Position numbers and translations under genes: made by a program
In this document: piece after piece, positions 17,288-26,728 of the stretch
How positions within the stretch are numbered: the first letter of the stretch is position 1
Layout of the letters: the number at the start of each line of letters is the position of its first letter
NCBI GenBank assembly: GCA_910587255.1
Contig: CAJUKT010000060.1
Location: forward strand, 122,158 to 186,157
DNA length: 64,000 bases
Source: an uncultured Oscillospiraceae bacterium
GTDB taxonomy: Bacteria > Bacillota > Clostridia > Oscillospirales > Oscillospiraceae
Direction: 5' to 3'
Notes under the pieces: model-generated
Databases searched by the model: none
The model's input: only the letters and a program-made list of their open reading frames with translations
Told to the model about the DNA's origin: nothing

Positions 17288-18103
17288 TTACGGATTCTGC
17301 TGATCTGCGCCCCCCTGGCTCTGGGTGATAAACTGGGTGATGGCGTCGCCCAGCTTTTCCTCTTCCAGGTTGCGTCCGCTGATAATCATTTCCACCCGGC
17401 GGTTCTTGCGGCGGCCCTCCAAATTCTCGTTGCTGGCCACCGGCCGCCACTGGCCGCACCCCTCGCTCACCAGGCGCGTGGGGAAAATGGAGCTGTTCTC
17501 CTGGATGAACCACACCACCTCCGTGGCGCGGTTGCTGGCCAGGTAACGGTCGAAGTGCGAGTCATTGGGCGTATCCGGGAGTTGCTGGGCCGTGTGGCCC
17601 TGGATGCGGATCTCGTCGATGGCGGACTCCGCCTGGTCCAGGATGGCACACACCTCCAGGAGGATATCCTTCGCCTCCTGCCGCAGGTCAGAGCTGTTGC
17701 CGGCAAAGAATATGGTGTCGGTGAACTTGACGTACACCTTGCCGCCGCTCATGTCCACCTGGATGCTATCCTTCATATCCCCCTGGGAGGCCATGGCCTG
17801 GAGGGCCAGAAAGACCTCCTCGATCATGTCGTCGATCTCCCGCTGGGCGGCCACATCCGGGATGGAGGGCATCCCGCCCTGCTCATCGTCATTCGGGTCG
17901 GCCACAGGGCCGTCGGTGCCGCCGGGATCGGTGGGGTCCAGCTGGGCAAAGGGGTTGAAGCTGGTGACGATGGCCCGCCACTTATCCTCGCTGATGGAAG
18001 ACATGGAGTACAGCAGAACGAAAAAGCACAAAAGCAGCGTGACCATATCGCCGTATGTATCCATCCAGTTGGCGCCGCCGCCACCGCCTTTTTTCTTTTT
18101 CAC
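17288..18103 (-). CDS. motB: Flagellar stator protein MotB
   Basis: MotB (271 aa) anchors the proton-conducting stator to peptidoglycan. A basic Lys/Gly N-terminus is followed by the single membrane helix with WMDTYGDMVTLLLCFFVLLY, where Asp19 is the expected proton-binding residue. The C-terminal OmpA-like domain (about 125-250) has IRIQGHTAQQ and the conserved LASNRATEVVWF. The start is GTG with AAGGAG upstream. It follows motA. Confidence 0.94.
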   Translation of the reverse strand: MKKKKGGGGGANWMDTYGDMVTLLLCFFVLLYSMSSISEDKWRAIVTSFNPFAQLDPTDPGGTDGPVADPNDDEQGGMPSIPDVAAQREIDDMIEEVFLALQAMASQGDMKDSIQVDMSGGKVYVKFTDTIFFAGNSSDLRQEAKDILLEVCAILDQAESAIDEIRIQGHTAQQLPDTPNDSHFDRYLASNRATEVVWFIQENSSIFPTRLVSEGCGQWRPVASNENLEGRRKNRRVEMIISGRNLEEEKLGDAITQFITQSQGGADQQNP

Positions 18104-18146
18104 GACGTTCTCAACTCCTTACATCGTGTATTGGGAAGCATCCGGC

Positions 18147-18995
18147 TTATTCCCCGGAGGCGGCCTTGCCGCTCTCCTCGCGCTTGCCCTGGGGGATGTA
18201 GGTCAGCAGCTTTTCCCGCAGCGCCTTGGGGTTCTCGCCGGACTGGATGGACATGATGCCCTCTACAATGATCTGCTTGCACAGCACTTCCTCTCCGTCC
18301 CGGATACGCAGGTTGTTGGCTATGGGGCCGAAGATCATGTGGGCCAGGATACAGCCGTACAGGGTGGTGATCAGCGCGGTGCCCATGTCCTGGCCGATGG
18401 TGCTGGAGCCCCCCGCGTCCATGTTCATGTTCGCCAGCATGTTGATCAAGCCCACCAGCGTGCCCACCATGCCGAAGGCCGGGGCCACTGCCGACGCCTT
18501 GTCGTAGAGCGCGGCCGAATCCTCGTGCCGGGCGGACATACACTCGATGTCGTTCTCCAGGATGGCGCGGACCTTGTCTGGGTCGTTGGCGTCCACGATG
18601 AGCATGATGGCCATCTTGAAGAAGGGGTCCTCCTGCTCGTTGGCCTTGCCTTCCAGGGCCAGCAGGCCGTTTTTACGGGCGGTCTGTGCCAAATCCACCA
18701 GCTGGTCGATGTACTTCATGGGGTCGAACTTCTTGGCGTTGAGCATGATGCCGAAGTGCTTGGGCATAGCCGCCAGGGTGCTGGCCGGGAAGCTGGCCAC
18801 CACGATGGCCAGGGTACAGCCGATGACGATGAAGATACTGGCCGCGTCAAAGAAGTTCCACAGGTTCTCCGGCTTGAAGGTGAATACCGGCAGGTTTTGC
18901 GCCACCGCCTTCGGGCCGATGTTGATGCCGCACACCACGCCGAACAGGAACACGAAGATTGCCAGTACCAGGCCGATGATATAGGTAATATTCAT
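18147..18995 (-). CDS. motA: Flagellar stator protein MotA
   Basis: MotA (282 aa) forms the stator pentamer around MotB. Four membrane segments are visible: two near the N-terminus (residues 1-22 and about 50-72) and two after the cytoplasmic loop, with PAFGMVGTLVGLINMLANM and the following GTALITTLYGCILAHMIFGP. This is the usual MotA/TolQ/ExbB layout. The cytoplasmic loop carries charged residues that contact FliG. It lies between flbD and motB. Confidence 0.95.
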   Translation of the reverse strand: MNITYIIGLVLAIFVFLFGVVCGINIGPKAVAQNLPVFTFKPENLWNFFDAASIFIVIGCTLAIVVASFPASTLAAMPKHFGIMLNAKKFDPMKYIDQLVDLAQTARKNGLLALEGKANEQEDPFFKMAIMLIVDANDPDKVRAILENDIECMSARHEDSAALYDKASAVAPAFGMVGTLVGLINMLANMNMDAGGSSTIGQDMGTALITTLYGCILAHMIFGPIANNLRIRDGEEVLCKQIIVEGIMSIQSGENPKALREKLLTYIPQGKREESGKAASGE

Positions 18996-19015
18996 TACAA
19001 AGCTCTACCTCCAGA

Positions 19016-19041
19016 TTCCGGGCGCGGCTTTCCGCCCGGAA
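19016..19041 (-). other. Hairpin between flbD and motA
   Basis: TTCCGGGCG and CGCCCGGAA form a 9-bp stem with an 8-nt loop. There is no T-run, so it is more likely to affect RNA stability or processing than to terminate. Confidence 0.4.
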
Positions 19042-19076
19042 GGCCGTTCAGGCCGTTTTTATCTGTCTCGCCGGTG

Positions 19077-19292
19077 TTACCGATTGTCCACCACGGTGAT
19101 CTGCCGGTGCACATCCATCACCTTGGCGTTATACTTGGCGATCCTATCAATGATCTCGTCCACACTCTCGCGGACAAGGTAGAAGTCGTGGTTCATCATG
19201 ACGATCTTGGATTCGGGGATGGTCTCAATATACTCGATCTGCAGGTGGTTGACGACAAATTTCTCGTGGTTGCGCTTTGTCAGTACGATCAT
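19077..19292 (-). CDS. flbD: FlbD-family flagellar protein
   Basis: The 71-aa protein starts MIVLTKRNHEKFVVNHLQIE and ends with a hydrophilic helix, typical of the FlbD/SwrD family of Firmicutes and spirochaetes, encoded between flgE and motA. In Bacillus SwrD raises motor power by supporting stator levels; the same job here is inference from family and position. The ATG has AGGAGG upstream. Confidence 0.9.
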   Translation of the reverse strand: MIVLTKRNHEKFVVNHLQIEYIETIPESKIVMMNHDFYLVRESVDEIIDRIAKYNAKVMDVHRQITVVDNR

Positions 19293-19335
19293 GGTGGTAC
19301 CTCCTTTTTCCTATTCATAGGACTACAGGGGGATA

Positions 19336-19364
19336 GCCCGGGGAGAGAGCGGCTCTCCCCGGGC
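19336..19364 (-). other. Strong hairpin after flgE
   Basis: GCCCGGGGAGAG and CTCTCCCCGGGC form a perfect 12-bp stem with a 5-nt loop, 15 nt after the flgE stop. No T-run follows. It would protect or partly terminate the flgE message, which must be more abundant than the flbD and mot messages after it. Confidence 0.55.
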
Positions 19365-19378
19365 CGTTTTCGGGTTTA

Positions 19379-20536
19379 TCAGCGCTTCATATTGACCAGT
19401 TCCTCCAGCATGGAGTCGGTCACGGTGATGATGCGGGTGTTGGCCTGGTAGCCGCGCTGGGTCAGGATCATCTGGGAAATCTCCTGGGCCAGGTCGGTCT
19501 TGGACATCTCCAGGCCGCCGGAGATAATGGAGGCGTTTTTCGCGCCCTTGCGCAGGCGCAGGCCGTCCACGGGGTCGGGGGCGTCACCGCCGTCAGCCGG
19601 GGCCTGGGCCAGCTCACCGTTTACATAGGTGATGCCCAGATCCTCGCCCGCGCCGCCGAACAGGGCCACGCTCAGGTTGCCCGCGCCCTCGCCGGCCTTG
19701 TAATAGCTGTTGCCCATGCTGGTCACGCCGTTGGGGTTGGTCACCATGCCGATGGCCACCGCGCCGATGACCACCTGCTCGCCGGTCTCGGCGCAGGTGC
19801 CGCTGATGACGCCGGTTTTCCCGTCCACGGTGATGCCGTTGAACGTGGCCTTGGGCCAGGGCTCGGCCGCAGTTCCCGCATCGGGATCGGCAGCCATCAT
19901 CGCGTCGTGGAGCTTGCCCACTGCGTTCGCATCGCCGCCCTCCACCGCGGTGGTGGGCCATTTCAGCTCCAGCTCCCCATTCGCGCCATCCTTGGCTCCC
20001 ACGCCCGGGAAGCGGATGGGCACCAGCTGGTCGCTGAAGACAGCCTTGCCGGTGGCCGCATCAACCCCAACGCACAGGAAGCCGTAGACCACCTGGCCGT
20101 CGTTGTTGGTGAGGTAGCCGTCCGCCTTGAACTCGAAATTGCCCACCCGGGTCAGGTTCAGCGCGGTGAACGCGTTCACGTCGTCGGCAGTGCCGTCAAA
20201 CGTGTCGGCGATGGTCTTGTCGCCCACCATGAAGAAGCCGTCGCCGTCGATCATCATATCGGTGGACTTGCCGGTGACGGCATAGTTACCCGTGCTCATG
20301 TCGATGTCCACCGAGCCCAGGTTGGAGCCGTAGCCGATCTGGGAGGGGTTCTTGCCGCCCACGGTGTTGGTGCCGTCGGAGCCGCCGGACAGGGTGGTGT
20401 AGATAGAGGTGCGGAACACCGAACGGCTGGCCTTGTAGCCGTAGGTGTTCACGTTGGCCACGTTGTTGCCGATGACGTTCAGGTTCTGCATGTGGGTCCG
20501 CAGACCCGCGATTGCCGCATACATTGCACCAGTCAT
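19379..20536 (-). CDS. flgE: Flagellar hook protein FlgE
   Basis: FlgE (385 aa) builds the hook. The N-terminus (LRTHMQNLNVIGNNVANVNT) has the rod/hook signature NNVANVNTxGYK, the body includes MMIDGDGFFMVGD, and the C-terminus ends NTRIITVTDSMLEELVNM, the conserved assembly helix. The middle domain is variable. AAAGGAG precedes the ATG at a rather long spacing of about 14 nt. It follows the TIGR02530-like gene and flgD, the hook cap. Confidence 0.95.
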   Translation of the reverse strand: MTGAMYAAIAGLRTHMQNLNVIGNNVANVNTYGYKASRSVFRTSIYTTLSGGSDGTNTVGGKNPSQIGYGSNLGSVDIDMSTGNYAVTGKSTDMMIDGDGFFMVGDKTIADTFDGTADDVNAFTALNLTRVGNFEFKADGYLTNNDGQVVYGFLCVGVDAATGKAVFSDQLVPIRFPGVGAKDGANGELELKWPTTAVEGGDANAVGKLHDAMMAADPDAGTAAEPWPKATFNGITVDGKTGVISGTCAETGEQVVIGAVAIGMVTNPNGVTSMGNSYYKAGEGAGNLSVALFGGAGEDLGITYVNGELAQAPADGGDAPDPVDGLRLRKGAKNASIISGGLEMSKTDLAQEISQMILTQRGYQANTRIITVTDSMLEELVNMKR

Positions 20537-20637
20537 AGTAAGAAAATTAACTCCTTTCGGTGTGGCGCCGCCCGGCCCCCGCCAATCGGGCGCGGGCCGA
20601 AGGCATCCGAAATTGGTCCTGCCTTCTGTCTATCATA

Positions 20638-21015
20638 TTACAGGAACACGGCGCCGTCAATGTTCGTAAATATATTTTGTTTCATTTCCTCTTGTGTGAT
20701 GGCTGTAATGACCCTGGCATTGGGCACATTGATGATAAAAGCCTTTTCGGTGTCCATGGCCAGGATATTGGTAGCCCCTTTGGCCTGGGCCCGGATGACG
20801 CTGCCCGCCAACTGATCCATCAGATCGGGCGTCACCTCAATGCCCCGCTCCTGCGCCCGGGAGATGGCGTGCTTGGAAAACTCCACGCCCTGGGGCTGCT
20901 CCTGCCTGGCCAGCTCCTGCTGGAGCATAGCGCCGAAGCCCCCCGCCGGTCCGCGCGGCTGTACCCGGGCCTGCGGCGCTTCCCTGCGCTCTAGTCCTGA
21001 TACGCGCTGGATCAT
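20638..21015 (-). CDS. Flagellar operon protein of TIGR02530 type
   Basis: A 125-aa soluble protein with the conserved core VEFSKHAISRAQERGIEVTP and AMDTEKAFIINVPNARVITA. I recognise it as the small family found between flgD and flgE in Firmicutes and other deep branches (TIGR02530). Its role is not established in detail; the position suggests hook assembly. The ATG has GAGGTGA upstream and the neighbours are 21 and about 100 nt away. Confidence 0.85.
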   Translation of the reverse strand: MIQRVSGLERREAPQARVQPRGPAGGFGAMLQQELARQEQPQGVEFSKHAISRAQERGIEVTPDLMDQLAGSVIRAQAKGATNILAMDTEKAFIINVPNARVITAITQEEMKQNIFTNIDGAVFL

Positions 21016-21036
21016 CTCATGTCACCTCATTTTTCC

Positions 21037-21669
21037 TCAGTCGGTGGGCGCACCCTGTTCACCCTGGTACTGGGGGTTGGTTTCGGTCCCGCCGGAGCCC
21101 TCCGCAGGGGGTGTAGGCTCGCCGCCCTCGGGCTTGTCGGCGCCTTCGCCCTCGCCGGGGCCGTCCACGCTGCCATCGCCCTCGCCCTCACCTTCGCCGG
21201 GCTTTTCGTCCTCGTCAGGCTTCTCAATCGGCGGAAGCTGGCCCACAGCCATAATCTGGTTGAGCCCATAGGTCTCAATATTGCCTTTGCTGTCCTTGCC
21301 GAAGATCACCTGCTGGCCGTTCATCACGCCGGTGCCGGTAACGATAACTTCCCGCTCCTCCAGGCCCTTATCCGTCACGATGCCGATGGTGACCACCTTG
21401 CCCACCAGGGAGCTGGCATAGCTCTGGACGCTGGTTTCGGTCATATTGGACATGGCGGTAATCATCTGCATCTGAATCATCTGATTCATCATCTCGCTGG
21501 TGTCCATGGTGTCGTCGATGGTCTGGTTTTGGAGCTGCACGATCATCAGCTGGAGGAAATCCTGCATATCCAGCTCGGTGTTATTTTTGCGGCTGGTGCT
21601 GTTTTCCGGGCGAAATCCGCTGCCCGCACCCAACAAGCCCGCAATATCTGCCATAGAATTGCTGCCCAT
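21037..21669 (-). CDS. flgD: Flagellar hook cap FlgD, acidic tail
   Basis: FlgD (210 aa) is the scaffold on which FlgE is assembled. The N-terminal domain has LDMQDFLQLMIVQLQNQTID, typical of FlgD_N, followed by a short domain with LVGKVVTIG and VIFGKDSKGNIETYGLNQIM. From about residue 148 the protein is an unusual acidic Gly/Glu/Pro tail of about 60 residues, replacing the usual C-terminal fold. AAAGGAG precedes the ATG. fliK lies upstream. Confidence 0.92.
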   Translation of the reverse strand: MGSNSMADIAGLLGAGSGFRPENSTSRKNNTELDMQDFLQLMIVQLQNQTIDDTMDTSEMMNQMIQMQMITAMSNMTETSVQSYASSLVGKVVTIGIVTDKGLEEREVIVTGTGVMNGQQVIFGKDSKGNIETYGLNQIMAVGQLPPIEKPDEDEKPGEGEGEGDGSVDGPGEGEGADKPEGGEPTPPAEGSGGTETNPQYQGEQGAPTD

Positions 21670-21689
21670 AGATTCTGCTCCTTTCCGTG

Positions 21690-22823
21690 TTACTCTTCCC
21701 CGGGGATCAGTCCCAGCCGGAGCTGCTGCATAAAGTCCTGGGGACTGGTGTGCTCCCGGCGCTGCTGGCGGCGCTCCTGGCCGTCCTGGGCGTGGCCGTT
21801 GTGCCCGTCGTAGTTCTGCTGGTGCTGCTGGTTCTGGCCCTGCTGGCTCTCCTGCTGGCGCTGGACGTCCACCTGGACCTCCTGCCCGCGGCTGCTGAGC
21901 ATCCCCTGCAAATCACCCGCGTGCCGCTCCAGCAGTCCGCGGGTCTCGGCGCTGTGGGCGCTCAGGGCCACCCGCAAAATACCGTCGGCGCTCTGGCTGA
22001 TCTCCACGGTGACGCTGCCCAAATGCTCCGGGGTAAGCTGGATGCGCACCATTGACTCGCCCTTCTCCAACGCCTGGGCCAGCTGGGTGTCGATCTGACG
22101 GGCCACGTCGGGCTCCTGGGTCTCCTGGACATCGTACGCCTCGCCCACCTTCACCGGGGCGGCCTCCACGTCGCGGAAGAGCTGCCTGGGGCCCTGCTGG
22201 CTGTCCAGAAGCTCCACCTGGGCGTCGTCCTCCTCCCCTTGAGGCTTGACCTCCTCCACCGCCTGCTGGACGGTTTTGCCTGTCTGCTCGTTTACCACCT
22301 TTTCCAGCAGCTGGGCGGGGCCGTGCTCCACAGTGGGGTCGGTGGCCTCCAGCATGGAGTCCGCCTCGGGGTCGGACACGTCGTACAGCGCGGGGTCAAC
22401 CACCGGCTTGCCGTACAGCTTCTCCGCCGTGTTGGCGCCCACCAGAATGGGGATCTGCTCGCCGTTCTCACCGCTGCGTACGCCGATGCACACCACCGGC
22501 TCGCCCTCCTGCAAATTCTGGGGCAGCCACGAAGCGGGGTACTGGGCCAGCACGCCCGGATCTACCGGGGCGAGGTACACCTGCATCCGCTTGGACGCCT
22601 CCACCGGGTCCTCCTGCTTCTGGACGGGGTCCTTCTCAGCCGGCTTTTTGACCGGGGCTTCCGCCTTGGCGGGGGGCTCCAGCATGGGATCTTTCTCCTG
22701 GGATTTCTCCTCCAGCAGCTTCTGGAACTCGTCCAGTTCGCCGCTGCCGCCGGTTTTGGGCATCTGGGTCTGGCCCGCGATGGCTTGAAGCAGCGCCAGG
22801 CCGATGCCGTTTGCCTGTTCCAT
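21690..22823 (-). CDS. fliK: Flagellar hook-length control protein FliK
   Basis: FliK (377 aa) measures the hook and triggers the FlhB switch. The long N-terminal part is low in complexity. The C-terminal Flg_hook domain is clear: MVRIQLTPEHLGSVTVEISQ followed by ADGILRVALSAHSAETRGLL. The tail is rich in Gln and His (QQHQQNYDGHNGHAQDGQE). It starts after AAGGAGGTG and lies between fliJ and flgD, where fliK is usual. Confidence 0.92.
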   Translation of the reverse strand: MEQANGIGLALLQAIAGQTQMPKTGGSGELDEFQKLLEEKSQEKDPMLEPPAKAEAPVKKPAEKDPVQKQEDPVEASKRMQVYLAPVDPGVLAQYPASWLPQNLQEGEPVVCIGVRSGENGEQIPILVGANTAEKLYGKPVVDPALYDVSDPEADSMLEATDPTVEHGPAQLLEKVVNEQTGKTVQQAVEEVKPQGEEDDAQVELLDSQQGPRQLFRDVEAAPVKVGEAYDVQETQEPDVARQIDTQLAQALEKGESMVRIQLTPEHLGSVTVEISQSADGILRVALSAHSAETRGLLERHAGDLQGMLSSRGQEVQVDVQRQQESQQGQNQQHQQNYDGHNGHAQDGQERRQQRREHTSPQDFMQQLRLGLIPGEE

Positions 22824-22929
22824 GTTCGTTACACCTCCTTAACATTGAGATATTTATTTCCAAACGGCGCAAGCGCCGAATTGGACGCTGTTTCCCCAAA
22901 GCCCAGGGGACGGCCCTGCCTGATCCCGG

Positions 22930-23382
22930 CTACGCGCCGATGCCGGCCCGGGTCCGGGCGGAGCTGACAAACTCATCAATGAGGTTTTCCTCCGCCTTCT
23001 GCACTGCTTTGTTGTAATCCTCCAGCTTGTGCTCCCTGAGCTTTTCAATGGAGGAGGTATCAATCTTGGCGTTCACCACCTGCTGGCGCTTGGCCTCCTC
23101 CTTTTTGCGCAGCTCCTCCAGCGCCGCGGTCTCCCGTTCGATCTCCGCCTCCAGAGCCCGCAGGCCGTTCTGATAAAACATGGCGTCCGCCACGGTGATG
23201 CCCTCCAGCTTGCGCTGGCGGTACTCCTCATTGCAGTCCCGGTAATCCTGCCAGACCGCCTCCAGCACATCCTCCTGCTCCCGGACCTGGGCCAGAATGG
23301 CGGCGTGCTCCCCCTTCAGGGAATCCAGCACCTGCTGCTTGTAGGACAGCACCGAGTCCAGGGAGAATTTGAATTTCTTCAT
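22930..23382 (-). CDS. fliJ: Flagellar export chaperone/ATPase stalk FliJ
   Basis: FliJ (150 aa) is a coiled-coil protein that inserts into the FliI hexamer and links it to FlhA. It starts MKKFKFSLDSVLSYKQQ, a clear FliJ N-terminus, and is almost all charged helix with heptad character. It lies immediately after fliI and before fliK. Confidence 0.92.
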   Translation of the reverse strand: MKKFKFSLDSVLSYKQQVLDSLKGEHAAILAQVREQEDVLEAVWQDYRDCNEEYRQRKLEGITVADAMFYQNGLRALEAEIERETAALEELRKKEEAKRQQVVNAKIDTSSIEKLREHKLEDYNKAVQKAEENLIDEFVSSARTRAGIGA

Positions 23383-23403
23383 CTATCTGTACACCTCGCC
23401 GGT

Positions 23404-24714
23404 TTATTTTAGCAGCCTGCCCATCTCTTCCACACAGCGCTCGTAGGAGAAGGCCTCGTCCACGTCCTGCGTCAAAAAGCTGTTCACCGCGTCAATTTTG
23501 GACATAGCGAAGTCCAGCTTGCGGTTGCTCCCCGGCTTGTAGGCCCCGATGGCCACCAGGTCGGCATTTTTTTCATACACGCTCATGATATCTCTTATGC
23601 GGGAGGCCAGCTGGCGGTGCTCCGGGGGGACGATCTCCACCATCAGACGGGAGATGCTGGCGCTTATGTCAATGGCGGGATAGTGGTTGGCGTTGGCCAG
23701 CTGCCGGGAGAGGACAATGTGTCCGTCCAAAATGCCGCGCACCGTGTCCGCAATGGGCTCGTTGGTGTCGTCGCCCTCCACCAGCACGGTGTACACCCCC
23801 GTGATGGAGCCCCGGCTGAAATTGCCGCTGCGCTCCAGCAGCTTGGGCATCTCGGCGTACATGGAGGGGGTGTAGCCCCGGGCCACCGGCGGCTCGCCGA
23901 TGGCCAGCCCGATCTCCCGCTGGGCCATGGCGAAACGGGTGAGGGAGTCCATCATCAGCAGCACGTCATAGCCCTGGTCCCGGAAAAACTCGGCGATGCC
24001 CGTGGCTACGCTGGGGCATTTCATGCGCAGCATGGCGGGCTGGTCGGAGGTGGCCACCACCAGGATGGACCGCTTCATCCCCTCGGGGCCAAGATCCTTT
24101 TCCACGAACTCCAGAACCTCGCGGCCTCGCTCGCCCACCAGGGCGATGACGTTGATATCGGCGGTGACATTCTTGGCGATCATGCCCATCAGGGTGGACT
24201 TGCCCACGCCGGAGCCGGCAAATATGCCGATACGCTGGCCCTTGCCGATGGTGATCAGTCCGTCGATGGCCTTCACCCCGAACTGGATGCGCTCCCGGAT
24301 GGGGGGGCGCTGGAGGGGGTTTATGTAATTGCCGCCCACACAGTAGGGGGTGCCCCCCTCAAAGGGCCCCTTGCCGTCAATGGGCTGGCCCAGGGCGTTG
24401 ATGATGCGGCCCCGGAGGAACTCGCCCACCTGGAGGGTGAGCTGCGCGCCGGTATTGCGCACAAAATTTCCCGCCGAGATGCCGCTCATATCGGAGTAGG
24501 GCATGAGCAGGATGTGGTCGTTTTTGAACCCCACCACCTCGGCGGTGATCTGCCCGCCGGAGTCGCCGTTGTAAATGCGGCAGATATCGCCCACGGCGGC
24601 ACGTCCGCCGCTGGCCTCAATGGACATGCCCACAATATTCTCGATTTTCCCCGTCAGGCTGTAGGGCTCGGCGTTATAGACCTGACGGGTCATTTGTTGA
24701 AATACGGAAGGCAT
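23404..24714 (-). CDS. fliI: Flagellar export ATPase FliI
   Basis: FliI (436 aa) is the F1-beta-like ATPase of flagellar export. Walker A is AGSGVGKST (166-174), Walker B is DVLLMMDSLTRFA near 250, with the catalytic Glu in LVGERGREV. The central segment TPYCVGGNYINPLQRPPIRE is also typical. It follows fliH, its regulator, and precedes fliJ. Confidence 0.97.
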   Translation of the reverse strand: MPSVFQQMTRQVYNAEPYSLTGKIENIVGMSIEASGGRAAVGDICRIYNGDSGGQITAEVVGFKNDHILLMPYSDMSGISAGNFVRNTGAQLTLQVGEFLRGRIINALGQPIDGKGPFEGGTPYCVGGNYINPLQRPPIRERIQFGVKAIDGLITIGKGQRIGIFAGSGVGKSTLMGMIAKNVTADINVIALVGERGREVLEFVEKDLGPEGMKRSILVVATSDQPAMLRMKCPSVATGIAEFFRDQGYDVLLMMDSLTRFAMAQREIGLAIGEPPVARGYTPSMYAEMPKLLERSGNFSRGSITGVYTVLVEGDDTNEPIADTVRGILDGHIVLSRQLANANHYPAIDISASISRLMVEIVPPEHRQLASRIRDIMSVYEKNADLVAIGAYKPGSNRKLDFAMSKIDAVNSFLTQDVDEAFSYERCVEEMGRLLK

Positions 24715-24783
24715 ACTTTCACTCCACCGGCCTGTGCCTCACGGCCCCGTTCCCGGCCTGGGAGAAGGGGGGCCTTGCGATAT

Positions 24784-25650
24784 TCAGTGAAACAGATTCA
24801 TCCCCGACGCGCTGTTGGCGGTGTCCATGAGGATGGTTCGCAGGTTGTTGAGCTGGGTGGCCGCGCTGGCGTCCACAATTTCATCGGGCATCTCGATGAT
24901 GCAGGTGCCCGACTCGTCATCAGACATGGGGATAAGCCGCACCCGGTCCGACAGCGCGGTGAGGGCGGCGGACAGGGAGGCAGGGATCTGGGTAAGGCGC
25001 TTGGCGTCGCACTCGGATATATATATGTGCACCCATTCCTTTTTCTTCCGCTTGTCGATGGCGGTTTGGATCATCCGGCTGATAACGTCGCCGCTGCTTT
25101 TCAGGCTGACGCACACCACCTTCTCCGCCACCGCCAGGGCCAGGTCCCGCAGGTCGGCCACGCTCTGGTCCATCTGCCGGTCCAAAGCCACCCCGGCCTG
25201 CTCCATAAAGCGGTGGACCTCCTCCTCCATGCGCCGGGCCTGCTCCTCCCGGAGCTGCCTGGACTCCTGGGACGCCTCGGCCATTCCCTGGGCATAGCCC
25301 TCCTGGCGTCCGTCCTCCCGGGCCTTGGCGAAAACCTCCTCCGCCTCCCGGCGGGCGTCCTCCCGGCTCTTGGCCATCAGCGCCTCCGCCTCCCGGCGGG
25401 CATCGGCCAAAATCACCTCGGCCTGGAGCTGGGCATAGCTTATCGGGCTTTCCTCCGGCTCGGGCTCCGGCTCAGCAACTGGCTCCGGGTCGTCCACCCG
25501 CACGTCCAGCCGGGCCGCCTCCTCCGGCGGGCCCTCCTCCGGGGCGGGCGGCTCCTCCTCGGGCTCGGGCTCCACCGCCAGCTCCGCCGCGTCGGGGAAC
25601 TGGTAGGGCTCGGCCTTCGCCCTGGAAAAGGCTTTGAATATATTAGGCAA
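24784..25650 (-). CDS. fliH: Flagellar export regulator FliH
   Basis: FliH (288 aa) binds FliI and ties it to the C-ring. A Pro/Glu-rich N-terminus (20-75) is followed by a long charged helix with Ala/Arg/Glu repeats (80-170) and a V-ATPase-E-like C-terminal domain. The start is a TTG at 25650, placed 8 nt after AAAGGA that lies inside the last codons of fliG; the genes overlap by 8 nt. No ATG alternative keeps this spacing. Confidence 0.88.
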   Translation of the reverse strand: MPNIFKAFSRAKAEPYQFPDAAELAVEPEPEEEPPAPEEGPPEEAARLDVRVDDPEPVAEPEPEPEESPISYAQLQAEVILADARREAEALMAKSREDARREAEEVFAKAREDGRQEGYAQGMAEASQESRQLREEQARRMEEEVHRFMEQAGVALDRQMDQSVADLRDLALAVAEKVVCVSLKSSGDVISRMIQTAIDKRKKKEWVHIYISECDAKRLTQIPASLSAALTALSDRVRLIPMSDDESGTCIIEMPDEIVDASAATQLNNLRTILMDTANSASGMNLFH

Positions 25651-26728
25651 TGATATCGTCCTTTCCGCCCTTCGCTATGATGATCTCGTTCTTCTCCTCC
25701 AGGTCGCGGATGATATCCACAATGCGCTGCTGGGCGTCCTCCACGTCCTTCAGCTTGACATTGGTTGTAATCTCCAGGTCGTCCCGGATGTTCTGCGCCA
25801 TACGGGTGGACATGTTGCTGAGCAGCTTCTTGGAGACCTCCTCGTTTGCGGTCTTGAGGGCCAGCACCAGATCCCGCGGGTCGCAGTCCCGGACAAAGCG
25901 CTGCACGGAGCGGTCGTCCATGGTGATGATATCCTCGAACACGAACATCCGCTTACGGATCTCGTCGGCCAGCTCCTGGTCGTAGGCGGCCAGGCCGTCG
26001 AAGATGTTTTTCTCGCTGGCGCGGTCGATGTTGTTCATCACGTCGGCCACGTAGTCGATGCCGCCCACCTTGACGTTGGCGTTGGTGACGATGCTGGAGA
26101 ACTTCTTGCGCATCTCCGCCTCGATGATCTTGACGGCCACGGGGGACACGCTTTCGATCTTGGCCATGCTCTCCACCACCTGGATCTGACGCTTCTCATC
26201 CAGCTGGGAAATGACGCCGGCGGCCTTGTCCGGCTCCACATAGGACAGCACCAGCGCGATGGTCTGGGGCCGCTCGTTTTGCAGGGCGGAGAACAGGGAT
26301 TTGTCGTCCGCCTTCTCCATAAAGGAGAAGGAACGGTTCTGTAGGGATTTGGTCACCTTGCCCAGCAGCTCGTCCGCCGTCTGCGGCCCGTAGGCCTTCT
26401 CCAGCACCGTGCGGGCATATTCCAGGCCGCCCTCGGTCACCGCCCGGTTGGTGCGGCACAGCTGGTAGAACTCATATAAAATTTCCTCGGTCTGCTCCGA
26501 CCCCAGGAAGCCCATTTTCGCGACCTCCAGGGTGAGCTGCTCCACGTCATCCGGCTCCATATGCTTGTAGAGGGCGGACGCCCGCTCCACGCCCAGGGCG
26601 ATGATGACGGTGGCGGCCCGCTGCGCGCCGGTGAGGGGGACCTCGTTGGCAATCTTCTTCCGGCCCGCGGGGGCCTTGGGCTCCGCGGGTGCGGCGGTCT
26701 TCTGTTCCGCCACGGCGGCGTCAGCCAT
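25643..26728 (-). CDS. fliG: Flagellar motor switch protein FliG
   Basis: FliG (361 aa) is the torque-bearing C-ring protein. The start region has GAQRAATVIIALGVERASAL, the middle has LDEKRQIQVVESMAKI with a following HPVS-like VSPVAVKI, and the C-terminal domain has the charged torque helix with MFVFEDIITMDDRSVQRFVR and LALKTANEEV. The ATG at 26728 has AAGGAGG 9 nt upstream; the ATG at 26737 abuts that site. It overlaps the end of fliF. Confidence 0.96.
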   Translation of the reverse strand: MADAAVAEQKTAAPAEPKAPAGRKKIANEVPLTGAQRAATVIIALGVERASALYKHMEPDDVEQLTLEVAKMGFLGSEQTEEILYEFYQLCRTNRAVTEGGLEYARTVLEKAYGPQTADELLGKVTKSLQNRSFSFMEKADDKSLFSALQNERPQTIALVLSYVEPDKAAGVISQLDEKRQIQVVESMAKIESVSPVAVKIIEAEMRKKFSSIVTNANVKVGGIDYVADVMNNIDRASEKNIFDGLAAYDQELADEIRKRMFVFEDIITMDDRSVQRFVRDCDPRDLVLALKTANEEVSKKLLSNMSTRMAQNIRDDLEITTNVKLKDVEDAQQRIVDIIRDLEEKNEIIIAKGGKDDIIA